10,966 nucleotides of DNA, taken from the NCBI GenBank assembly GCA_015520145.1, contig WAQR01000140.1, positions 1-10,966 of the forward strand, read 5' to 3'. The notes beneath the pieces are model-generated. The model was not told the DNA's origin, made no database searches, and saw nothing but the letters and a program-made list of their open reading frames with translations. Of the stretch, positions 1 through 6,511 are shown piece by piece (the stretch's first letter is position 1; each line of letters begins with the position of its first letter). A program made the translations under genes and the position numbers. Origin of the DNA: Candidatus Hydrothermarchaeota archaeon (GTDB taxonomy: Archaea > Hydrothermarchaeota > Hydrothermarchaeia > Hydrothermarchaeales > WAQR01).

Positions 1-204
1 CTTGGTGCAGCAGAGACCGCAATAAACGAATTGAAGAGAGGTGTGGTTAACAGAGTCATTGTAGAATCCAAACAGGCAAAGATCATTGCTTCAGGTGCAG
101 GTGAAAAGGCGCTCCTGGTGATTATGACCCGCCCCGAGGCAGGGCTTGGGTTGATACTCATCGAGATGGAAAAGGCGTGCGGGAAGATTGGCAATGTGGT
201 CTGA
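1..204 (+). CDS. Roadblock/LC7 domain protein, C-terminal part (5' end outside the window)
   Basis: This open frame enters from the left edge and ends at a TGA at 202-204, giving 67 residues. The visible part matches the C-terminal half of a roadblock/LC7 domain: a helix (AAETAINELKRG), then strand residues RVIVESKQAKIIASGAG, then KALLVIMTRPEAGLGLILIE and a final helix with MEKACGKIG. The pattern 'V-x-R-V-I-V-E ... G-L-G-L-I-L-I-E-M' is typical of small archaeal and bacterial roadblock proteins. In bacteria these (MglB-like) partner with Ras-like GTPases; in archaea the partner is often unknown. No GTPase gene is visible here, but the upstream side is cut off. The family call is fairly secure; the partner and role are not known. 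Confidence 0.75.
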   Translation, partial: LGAAETAINELKRGVVNRVIVESKQAKIIASGAGEKALLVIMTRPEAGLGLILIEMEKACGKIGNVV

Positions 205-312
205 GCTTTGAAGAAGATTGCGCAAAATCGTGTGGTGACCTTTGTGGTAAACTTAATATACCCCAAGTCCCAACAATACTACCGCAATATATCTGAACAG
301 AGGTGATTTACT
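205..312 (+). promoter_or_regulatory. Intergenic leader with possible weak TATA box and SD for the deacetylase gene
   Basis: This 108-base gap holds a TATA-like stretch (acttaatata, about 250-259). It would place transcription start near 280. The gap ends with a strong Shine-Dalgarno sequence, GAGGTGAT at 300-307. The SD is clear; the TATA call is weak because the flanking sequence has no strong BRE-like purine run. The deacetylase could instead be read through from the roadblock gene. Confidence 0.3.
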
Positions 313-1014
313 CTGCCATCGCTTCTATTGTCTGTAGATGTAGAAAGGGACATACCTCCATATGGGAACACATATCTCGGGATTGAGAAAGGCCTTCCAT
401 ATCTGATAGATATCTTTTGCAGATTTGACGTAAATGCAACCTTCTTTTTCACGTCAGATGTTGCAAGAAGATTCCCTGAGGCTCTGGAGTCAGTCCTCTC
501 ACAGGGTTTTGAAATCGGTTGCCATGGGCTCGACCACGAGAATTTCAAAAAACATAGTAATATAAGCGAATGCCTGGATAGGGCAACAAAAAAACTTTCA
601 GAATTTGACAGCATCTCGGGTTTCAGGGCGCCGTATTTTAAGATGCGAAAGGATATCTATCCTGTCCTAAAAGATCTGGGATACATATACAGCTCCTCAA
701 TAAAAAATGGGAAGATATCAGAGCATAACGGCATACTCGAAGTCCCTGTAACAGGCTATATCCGCCTTTCTCAGGGGATGTCGAGGGTCAGGATGCTCGG
801 TAGGAGGGTCATAGATACCAGAAGAGACCCGGCAACCTTCTACATGCATCCCTGGGAATTTGTTAAACTCAAACTCCCATACCCGAAAAGGCTGTTCACA
901 ATCAGGTGCGGGGGATATGCCCGTTCTGCCCTTGAGTCCATTTTGAGTGAGGATGTGGATTACCTGTGCTACAGGGATTATATAAAATCAAAGTCATATG
1001 AACTAAGGAACTAG
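313..1014 (+). CDS. Polysaccharide deacetylase (NodB-like, carbohydrate esterase 4 type)
   Basis: This is probably a metal-dependent hydrolase that removes acyl (usually N-acetyl) groups from a glycan. From a CTG start at 313 the product has 233 residues. It begins with a beta strand leading to 'SVDVE' (catalytic base region, Asp9). It continues with 'ATFFFTSDVA', the metal-binding H-x3-H in 'CHGLDH' (His71, His75), the 'GFRAPYF' motif near residue 103, and 'YMHPWEF' near 177, which supplies the late His. This DVE/HPWEF pattern resembles the deacetylases associated with exosortase/XrtA exopolysaccharide loci more than classical NodB. There is no signal peptide, so it is probably cytoplasmic. 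Start choice: the SD GAGGTGAT at 300-307 lies 5 bases before CTG 313. The first conventional alternative, TTG at 328, is 20 bases from the SD and would cut the first strand. The substrate is unknown. Confidence 0.82.
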   Translation: MPSLLLSVDVERDIPPYGNTYLGIEKGLPYLIDIFCRFDVNATFFFTSDVARRFPEALESVLSQGFEIGCHGLDHENFKKHSNISECLDRATKKLSEFDSISGFRAPYFKMRKDIYPVLKDLGYIYSSSIKNGKISEHNGILEVPVTGYIRLSQGMSRVRMLGRRVIDTRRDPATFYMHPWEFVKLKLPYPKRLFTIRCGGYARSALESILSEDVDYLCYRDYIKSKSYELRN

Positions 1015-1038
1015 TCTAAATTAAGGCTAAATAAGGCA

Positions 1039-1623
1039 TTAGTCAGGGGGGCTGGTATCAGGTAACCGTCCATGTACCACCCATGTCAGACCTGCACAGC
1101 TTTTTATTTTATACTCCACTGACAGGGGATTTAGGATGTGTTTTAATTCCTCTTCTGTCTTAAGGTAGATCTTTATCCCGCTGATATATGAATAGACCCT
1201 GCCGATTACAGACCTCTTTGGAAATGTCAATACCAGCTCTTTGCTAATCCTCTTTGCCTCTTTTATGAACTCACCCGGGTCACTATAATAGTTCAGCATC
1301 CCGATACAGGTACAGACATCAAAGCTCCTGTCTTTAATCGGTAAATGCAGTGCGTCTGCCTGGATAAAATTGTATTTTTCACCTGATTTTTTAATCATCC
1401 TGGAAGATATATCGACCCCGATTACCAGTGCGGCACCTCTTTTCGACCACAATTTTGTGTATCTCCCATAACCGCATCCAACATCTATTACCTTACGATT
1501 TTTTACATCCGGTGCAGGTCCTATCGTCTCCAGTTCCTTCATCTCAAAATACCTGATAATGGGAATGGAAAATATCCACCTGTAATATCCTGATTTTCTG
1601 TCGAAATATTTTTTGACTGTCAT
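1039..1623 (-). CDS. Class I SAM-dependent methyltransferase
   Basis: The 194-residue product has a Rossmann-type methyltransferase core: motif I 'VIDVGCGYGRY' (45-55), the acidic ribose-binding residue in 'VIGVDIS' (Asp71), 'FIQADAL' (87-92, contacting adenine), and 'FDVCTCIGMLNYYSD' (101-115), as in the Methyltransf_11/25 families. The N-terminal 'YFDRKSGYYRW' resembles small-molecule, lipid or quinone-type methyltransferases. The substrate cannot be told. ATG at 1623 is preceded by GGAGG about 12 bases upstream on the minus strand. The gene starts 34 bases after the end of the AbrB-PhoU gene on the same strand, so the two are probably co-transcribed. It converges with the deacetylase, leaving only 24 bases between stops and no clear terminator. 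The family is secure; any tie to phosphate stress is inference from position. Confidence 0.85.
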   Translation of the reverse strand: MTVKKYFDRKSGYYRWIFSIPIIRYFEMKELETIGPAPDVKNRKVIDVGCGYGRYTKLWSKRGAALVIGVDISSRMIKKSGEKYNFIQADALHLPIKDRSFDVCTCIGMLNYYSDPGEFIKEAKRISKELVLTFPKRSVIGRVYSYISGIKIYLKTEEELKHILNPLSVEYKIKSCAGLTWVVHGRLPDTSPPD

Positions 1624-1657
1624 TTAGTGAGATGTCCTCCATGAGGTTATGAGCTTT

Positions 1658-2668
1658 TTACGGAACCTTCACAGACATATTTATCGCAATCTCTGCAATA
1701 TCTGTGCTGTACCCAGCTATCCTGCTCAGGCTGTCAAGGATTGTTTTCTGCAGTATGGAGGACTGGACATTCACCTCTTTATTGTCGAACAGCTCGTTTG
1801 AGACACGTAGGTGGATCCTGTCGATTTCCTTTGCCTTCTTGAAGACCTCGTCCACAAGTACCGCGTCCTGCCTGAAGAAGGCAAGTGCAGCATTTTCATA
1901 CATCTCCTTTACGACAGGGGCGAGTTCCAGAAACTTTGTTGTATCAACCTCTTTTTCTGCAACCATCAGCGTGATAAAACTCTCTGCAATGTTCTCCAGG
2001 TGGTCTGCAATCCTTTCAAAACTCTTAATTGCTATCCGATATCCAAGCGAATCCCTTTGATAGGTTATACCCAGATTCTCTGAAATCCGCTGGAATCTAA
2101 CAGCACTTTTGAGCTGGCGGACGACGAGGAAGTACAGCCTGTCGATCTCCCGCTCCCTAAGTACGACATCTTCTGCAAGCCTCCTGTCCAGGTTTTCAAA
2201 TGCGGTTATCATATCCATGAGCATGGACTTGTTTATCAGATAGACCCTTTTGAGTACCCGGGGTGTTGGCATCCTCTGGTGGTCTAGCAGTATCTCCATG
2301 GTGATGGAATCTCCGATGTCCTCGACAATCTCAACTCCTACAAGGAACCTCAGGCTCTTCCTGATGCCTTCTTTGTAGTCAAGACCACCCTTCTTTTTGT
2401 CAAGCAGTATCTTTATAGTGTCATAACCGACCAGATAGTAGGCGATTATAAGCCTTTTCAAGGCATCCAGTGATGGCACATCAGACATCCTTATCTCTAT
2501 TTCACTTGCACGCCGCTCGACTTCACCAGGTTCGATTATAATTGACCCTTCTTGAGCTGTTACAACCACGCTGTCACCCTTCTTTAATCCGGAGTTCTTT
2601 ACCCATCTCTTTGGCAGGGATACGACATAGGTCGAGCCGCCTGTCATATATATCTTCCTGGTTTCCAT
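1658..2668 (-). CDS. AbrB-PhoU fusion, phosphate-uptake transcriptional regulator
   Basis: This 336-residue protein joins a DNA-binding AbrB/SpoVT (MazE-like swapped-hairpin) domain (about 1-48; 'GGSTYVVSLPKRWV' and 'LKKGDSVVV') to a PhoU region (about 135-336) of two three-helix bundles. A linker of mixed strand and helix (about 50-130) lies between them. The first bundle carries an intact metal-binding motif, 'FERIADHLENIAE' (217-229). The second has 'SRIAGYSTDIAE' (315-326), where Gly319 replaces the usual Asp. AbrB-PhoU fusions are common in archaea. It is divergent from the pst operon across 125 bases, so it very likely controls pst, and perhaps itself, in response to phosphate or Pst state; this is inferred from domains and position. 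Translation starts at ATG 2668, with SD AAGGAGGT 5 bases upstream. Confidence 0.9.
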   Translation of the reverse strand: METRKIYMTGGSTYVVSLPKRWVKNSGLKKGDSVVVTAQEGSIIIEPGEVERRASEIEIRMSDVPSLDALKRLIIAYYLVGYDTIKILLDKKKGGLDYKEGIRKSLRFLVGVEIVEDIGDSITMEILLDHQRMPTPRVLKRVYLINKSMLMDMITAFENLDRRLAEDVVLREREIDRLYFLVVRQLKSAVRFQRISENLGITYQRDSLGYRIAIKSFERIADHLENIAESFITLMVAEKEVDTTKFLELAPVVKEMYENAALAFFRQDAVLVDEVFKKAKEIDRIHLRVSNELFDNKEVNVQSSILQKTILDSLSRIAGYSTDIAEIAINMSVKVP

Positions 2669-2673
2669 ATGAA

Positions 2674-2681
2674 ACCTCCTT
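2674..2681 (-). promoter_or_regulatory. Shine-Dalgarno site of the AbrB-PhoU gene
   Basis: On the minus strand this reads AAGGAGGT, a near-perfect anti-SD match. It lies five bases before the ATG at 2668 and fixes that start. Confidence 0.75.
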
Positions 2682-2682
2682 A

Positions 2683-2716
2683 TTTTATATAAGTTATATA
2701 TACACTATATAATATT
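2683..2716 (-). promoter_or_regulatory. AT-rich promoter of the AbrB-PhoU gene
   Basis: The minus strand holds three overlapping TATA-like stretches: cttatataaa (about 2683-2692), gtatatataac (about 2693-2703) and attatatag (about 2707-2715). The last is the best placed. A start site about 25 bases downstream would fall near 2685 and leave room for the SD at 2674-2681. The others would give a leaderless or SD-less transcript. The exact box cannot be chosen from sequence alone. Confidence 0.4.
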
Positions 2717-2718
2717 TG

Positions 2719-2737
2719 GAAAAAGTATATAAATATT
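2719..2737 (+). promoter_or_regulatory. BRE/TATA promoter of the pst operon
   Basis: A purine-rich BRE-like stretch (gaaaaag, 2719-2725) runs directly into TATATAAAT (2726-2734), a good archaeal TATA box. It predicts a transcription start near 2755 and a leader of about 40 bases. The leader contains GAAGTGAT (2781-2788), an SD five bases before the pstS ATG. The box is bracketed by an inverted repeat, AATATTT (2711-2717) and AAATATT (2731-2737). Confidence 0.6.
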
Positions 2738-2793
2738 CCGGTGCATTGACTTAACTGTAAAAGAGAAAGAAAAGAGAATGGAAGTGATAAAAA

Positions 2794-3921
2794 ATGAACT
2801 GGAAATATGGGATTGCAGTAATACTTGTCATACTTGCACTTTTTGCGGGTTGTACAGGCAGAAATGAGGAACGGACCGGACAGGGGTCCTCTGGAACGAC
2901 CAGGGAACAGGTACAGGCACAGATCATAACCCTCAACGGCGCGGGGGCAACGTTCCCGTACCCACTCATCTCCAGGTGGAGTTACGAGTACAATAAAATA
3001 AACCCCCGGGTGCAGATAAACTATCAGAGCATTGGTAGCGGCGGCGGGATAAAGCAGACGATGGCAAAGACTGTGAGCTGGGGTGCGACCGATGCACCGC
3101 TAAAAGAGAGTGAGTTTGCCAAAATGCCCGGGGTCCTGCATATACCGGAGACCATAGGCGCGGTTGTGATTGCCTACAATCTGCCGGGTGTTGGTAGTGG
3201 GTTGAGACTCAGCGGCGAGGTTATCGCAGATATATTCCTCGGCAAGATAAGGAGATGGGACGACCCGAGAATCGCAGAATTAAATCCAGGGGTTGCCCTG
3301 CCTGATAGGGATATAATCGTTGTACACAGGAGTGACGGCAGCGGGACGACCTATGTCTTCACAGACTATCTATCCAGTGTCAGCAGTGAATGGAGTACCT
3401 GGGTCGGGAAGGGTAAGAGCATGAACTGGCCTGTCGGACTGGGCGGTAAAGGCAACGAAGGTGTCGCCGGGCTGATACGGCAGAACCCCTACTCCATAGG
3501 ATATGTTGAACTGGCCTATGCCACGACGGCAAAGATGACCTACGCGTACGTTAAAAACAGGGAAGGGAATTTTGTAGAACCGACCATTGAAACCATATCC
3601 GCGGCAGCGGCGGGGGCTGCACCAGCGATGCCCAGGGGTGATGAGAGCTGGTCAGATGTCAGCATAGTCAACGCCCCGGGAAATGACTCCTATCCCATCA
3701 GCAGCTTTACGTACCTGCTGGTGTACAAGGACCTCTCGGTTATCCCGGGGATGACGGAGGTCAGGGCAAAGGCCCTGGTGGATTTTCTTAACTGGGTTAT
3801 CCATGACGGGCAGGAATATTCCACAGCCCTCCTTTATGTGCCGTTGCCTGATGAGGTGGTGAAACTCAACGAAGATACGATAAAACTGATAAATTACAAT
3901 GGCAAGCCCCTCACAGGGTAG
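2794..3921 (+). CDS. pstS: Phosphate ABC transporter, phosphate-binding lipoprotein PstS
   Basis: PstS captures inorganic phosphate outside the membrane and hands it to PstC/PstA. The 375-residue product begins with a lipoprotein signal: a hydrophobic stretch at 7-17, lipobox LFAGC, and Cys20 as the anchored residue. A hydrophilic linker follows to about residue 46. The mature domain has the phosphate-contact motifs of the family: 'GAGATFPYPL' (49-58), 'GSGGGI' (81-86), 'GATDAPL' (97-103) and 'RSDGSGTT' (179-186), which supplies the Arg, Ser and Thr ligands. 'GKGNEGVAGLI' follows later. Length is normal. It is the first gene of the pst operon, directly downstream of the divergent promoter, and pstC follows 20 bases after its stop. 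Confidence 0.96.
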   Translation: MNWKYGIAVILVILALFAGCTGRNEERTGQGSSGTTREQVQAQIITLNGAGATFPYPLISRWSYEYNKINPRVQINYQSIGSGGGIKQTMAKTVSWGATDAPLKESEFAKMPGVLHIPETIGAVVIAYNLPGVGSGLRLSGEVIADIFLGKIRRWDDPRIAELNPGVALPDRDIIVVHRSDGSGTTYVFTDYLSSVSSEWSTWVGKGKSMNWPVGLGGKGNEGVAGLIRQNPYSIGYVELAYATTAKMTYAYVKNREGNFVEPTIETISAAAAGAAPAMPRGDESWSDVSIVNAPGNDSYPISSFTYLLVYKDLSVIPGMTEVRAKALVDFLNWVIHDGQEYSTALLYVPLPDEVVKLNEDTIKLINYNGKPLTG

Positions 3922-3941
3922 TAGCCAGGCAGGTAGTTAGT

Positions 3942-4865
3942 ATGAGGAAGAGATTTAGCCCTGACACAATGTTCGAGTTTGCTGTCGGCGCTGTGGCATT
4001 TACAGGCGTTATCCTCCTTGCAGTCCTGCTTTTAGGGGAACTCGTCCTCGGGGCAATGCCTTCTATTAAAACTTTTGGAGTTGGTTTCTTATTTGAAACA
4101 ACCTGGGACCCTGTCTTTGAGAAATTCGGGGCTCTGGCATTCATCTATGGCACACTGCTCTCATCTTTCCTGGCGATGCTCATCGGCGTGCCTTTGAGTT
4201 TGGGGATTGCCATATATCTCGCTGAGGTAGCGTCCTCCAATGTCCGGACATTGATATCGCCTGTTATAGAGCTCATGGCAGCGATACCCAGTGTTATCAT
4301 AGGTCTGTGGGGCATCTTTGTCTTTGCCCCGTTTATGCGCGATTATATAGCCACCCCCCTGGCGAAATACCTGGGGTTTCTCCCGTTTTTCAGTGGCCCG
4401 GCTTTCGGTCTCTCCTTTCTTACAGCAGGGTTTATTCTCGCGTTCATGATTATCCCGATAGTATCTTCTATCACAAGAGAGGCGCTTTTGGCTGTTCCAG
4501 TCCTCCAGAAAGAAGGCGCACTGGCACTTGGGGCTACTCGCTGGGAAATGATAGTAATGACCGTGCTGCCATACTCACGGGCAGCCATTTTTGGCGCTGT
4601 GATAATCGGGCTTGGACGTGCGATTGGCGAGACCATGGCTGTTACCATGGTCATAGGAAACACGCCCCAGCTCGCTGCATCTCTCCTCGCTCCAGGATAC
4701 AGTATGGCAGCGGTGATTGCCAACGAGTTCACAGAGGCAACTGGAGACCTGTACCTCTCCGCTCTGATAGAGATAGGTCTTATCCTGTTTATAATTTCCA
4801 TACTTGTAAATGCATCATCGAGGCTTTTGGTATGGCGATATTTCGAGGTGAGAGATTCAAAGTGA
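3942..4865 (+). CDS. pstC: Phosphate ABC transporter permease PstC
   Basis: PstC is one of two membrane subunits of the high-affinity phosphate importer. The 307-residue product has about six hydrophobic segments (near 12-36, 64-92, 107-131, 152-176, 213-238 and 272-290). The cytoplasmic EAA loop that docks on PstB lies at about 180-199 ('REALLAVPVLQKEGALALGA'). It is followed by the family's 'GLGRAIGETMAV' (223-234). ATG 3942 is preceded by a moderate SD (GCAGGTAG, about 3929-3936). The stop lies 18 bases before the pstA start. Length and topology are normal. Confidence 0.95.
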   Translation: MRKRFSPDTMFEFAVGAVAFTGVILLAVLLLGELVLGAMPSIKTFGVGFLFETTWDPVFEKFGALAFIYGTLLSSFLAMLIGVPLSLGIAIYLAEVASSNVRTLISPVIELMAAIPSVIIGLWGIFVFAPFMRDYIATPLAKYLGFLPFFSGPAFGLSFLTAGFILAFMIIPIVSSITREALLAVPVLQKEGALALGATRWEMIVMTVLPYSRAAIFGAVIIGLGRAIGETMAVTMVIGNTPQLAASLLAPGYSMAAVIANEFTEATGDLYLSALIEIGLILFIISILVNASSRLLVWRYFEVRDSK

Positions 4866-4881
4866 GAGGCTCGAGGTGAGA
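4843..4881 (+). repeat. Two direct copies of an 11-bp SD-like sequence at the pstC/pstA junction
   Basis: TCGAGGTGAGA occurs at 4843-4853 (inside the last codons of pstC) and again at 4871-4881, 28 bases later, with a partial AGTGAGAGGC copy between. The second copy serves as the pstA SD. The first contains the same GAGGTGAG and may be a local duplication. Confidence 0.6.
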
Positions 4882-4883
4882 AG

Positions 4884-5732
4884 TTGAACAGCGTACAGTT
4901 GAAAAGGAAAATTTTAAATAAAGTCCTGGACTTCCTCGCTGCATTCAGCGTGGTCATTGCCCTTGCACCACTTATCAGTATTTTATATACTGTGGTTATG
5001 GAGGGATTACCTGCCATCAATTTGGCTTTTCTAACCCAGCTCCCAGGGCCGGTAGGCGAGGAGGGAGGGGGATTTGGGAATGCTATCCAGGGGAGTTTTA
5101 TTGTGGTGGGGATAGCATCTTTGATAGGTCTGCCCATCGGTATTCTCTCAGGGGTCTATCTGGCAGAGTACGGGAACAACAGGTTTGGCAGGATGGTGAG
5201 CTTTACAGCAGATGTCCTGACAGGTGTGCCGTCAATAATAACAGGCATCTTTGCCTACATATTGATTGTCATGCGTTTTGGAGGCTTTTCCGCCCTCGCT
5301 GGAGGTGTGGCTCTGGCTACGATGATGATACCTGTTATAGTGAGAACCACTGAGGAATCGATGAGACTTGTACCAGATGAGATAAGAGAGGCATCACTTG
5401 CACTGGGCATACCGCCATGGAAGACCTCCCTCAGGATTGTCCTGAGCACCGCCCAGTTTGGAATAATTACCGGCGCCCTACTTACAATAGCACGCGTCTC
5501 AGGCGAGACCGCACCCCTCCTCTTCACAGCTTTCAGCAACAGGTTCTACTTTGACGGGGTGATGAATCCTGTGGCAACCCTTCCAGTTATGATATACACC
5601 TATGCGCTATCTCCTTTCGAAGACTGGCATACCCAGGCATGGGGTGGTGCCCTTGTCCTGGTCTCTGCAATCCTGGTCTTGAGCATTGGAGTTAGATTTG
5701 CAGCAGGGCGGAAATATTCAGGAGGTATGTGA
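4884..5732 (+). CDS. pstA: Phosphate ABC transporter permease PstA
   Basis: PstA is the second permease subunit of the Pst importer, pairing with PstC in the membrane. The 282-residue product has about six hydrophobic segments: the first at 17-38, then near 70-92, 110-130, 137-154, 193-213 and 254-273. The EAA loop is at about 157-176 ('EESMRLVPDEIREASLALGI'), followed by 'TIARVSGETAPLLFTAF' (201-217), a PstA hallmark. The start is TTG at 4884, closely preceded by GAGGTGAG (4873-4880). The next in-frame ATG, in 'VVMEG' near residue 39, would delete the first membrane segment, so TTG is preferred. The spacing of only 3-4 bases is tight. The stop (5730-5732) is one base from the pstB ATG. Confidence 0.95.
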   Translation: MNSVQLKRKILNKVLDFLAAFSVVIALAPLISILYTVVMEGLPAINLAFLTQLPGPVGEEGGGFGNAIQGSFIVVGIASLIGLPIGILSGVYLAEYGNNRFGRMVSFTADVLTGVPSIITGIFAYILIVMRFGGFSALAGGVALATMMIPVIVRTTEESMRLVPDEIREASLALGIPPWKTSLRIVLSTAQFGIITGALLTIARVSGETAPLLFTAFSNRFYFDGVMNPVATLPVMIYTYALSPFEDWHTQAWGGALVLVSAILVLSIGVRFAAGRKYSGGM

Positions 5733-5733
5733 G

Positions 5734-6510
5734 ATGCAGGAGGCGAAGGAGACATCAGTTAAGATATCGGTTGAGGGATTAAATGCCTGGTTTAACACCA
5801 ACCAGGTCTTAAAGGATATCAGTATGGATATCGCAGAGAAACGAATTACCGCAATAATAGGCCCGTCTGGTTGCGGCAAGTCCACCTTTGTGCGCTGTTT
5901 GAACCGTATGCACGAAGTTGTGCCGAAGGCAAGGGTTACTGGGAGGGTGCTGCTGGATGGAGAGGATATCTACAGCGCAGATGTTGACCCTGTGGACATT
6001 CGACGCCGGGTCGGCATGGTATTCCAGAAACCCAACCCCTTCCCAACGATGTCTGTGTACGACAATGTTGCAGCGGGTCTCAGGTTGATGGGGGTGAGGG
6101 ACAGGGCGAGACTTGATAGGGTCGTAAAGAAGAGTCTTGAGATGTCTGCTCTCTGGGATGAAGTGAAAGGCGAGTTAAACAAATCAGGGGCGAGTCTCTC
6201 AGGCGGTCAGCAGCAGCGGCTCTGCATAGCCAGGGCACTCGCAGTAGAGCCGGAGGTCATCCTGATGGACGAGCCGTGTTCTGCACTTGACCCGATAGCA
6301 ACAGCCAAGATAGAAGATCTTATAGCAGAACTTAAAAAGGATTACACAGTTATTATTGTAACACACAACATGCAGCAGGCGGCAAGGGTGAGTGATTATA
6401 CTGCATTCTTCTTCCTGGGAGAGCTTATCGAGTATGAGGCAACCAGGGAACTCTTTGAGTCCCCTGCTGATAAACGCACAGAGGACTATATCACAGGGAG
6501 GTTTGGATAA
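5734..6510 (+). CDS. pstB: Phosphate ABC transporter ATP-binding protein PstB
   Basis: PstB is the cytoplasmic ATPase that drives phosphate import through PstC/PstA. The 258-residue product has every ABC motif: Walker A 'GPSGCGKST' (43-51), Q-loop Gln98 in the PstB-typical 'VFQKPNPFP' (97-104), signature 'LSGGQQQR' (155-162), Walker B 'VILMDEP' (175-181), and switch His211 in 'IIVTHNM'. 'CLNRMHEV' and 'DPIATAKIEDLI' are also PstB-specific. The frame is open further upstream into pstA, but ATG 5734 has GGAGGT (5721-5726) seven bases before it and gives the usual family length, so it is the start. It is tightly coupled to pstA. Confidence 0.97.
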   Translation: MQEAKETSVKISVEGLNAWFNTNQVLKDISMDIAEKRITAIIGPSGCGKSTFVRCLNRMHEVVPKARVTGRVLLDGEDIYSADVDPVDIRRRVGMVFQKPNPFPTMSVYDNVAAGLRLMGVRDRARLDRVVKKSLEMSALWDEVKGELNKSGASLSGGQQQRLCIARALAVEPEVILMDEPCSALDPIATAKIEDLIAELKKDYTVIIVTHNMQQAARVSDYTAFFFLGELIEYEATRELFESPADKRTEDYITGRFG

Positions 6511-6511
6511 G

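Noticed and set aside
4307..4879. A 190-codon plus-strand frame overlapping pstC
   Set aside because: It is a shifted frame within pstC, whose own frame has the EAA loop and membrane segments. The predicted protein is rich in Arg, Cys and Trp with no family signature.
4343..5137. A long minus-strand open frame (264 codons) antisense to pstC and pstA
   Set aside because: It spans two well-supported membrane permease genes, shows no recognisable domain, and its composition is what the complement of hydrophobic coding sequence gives.
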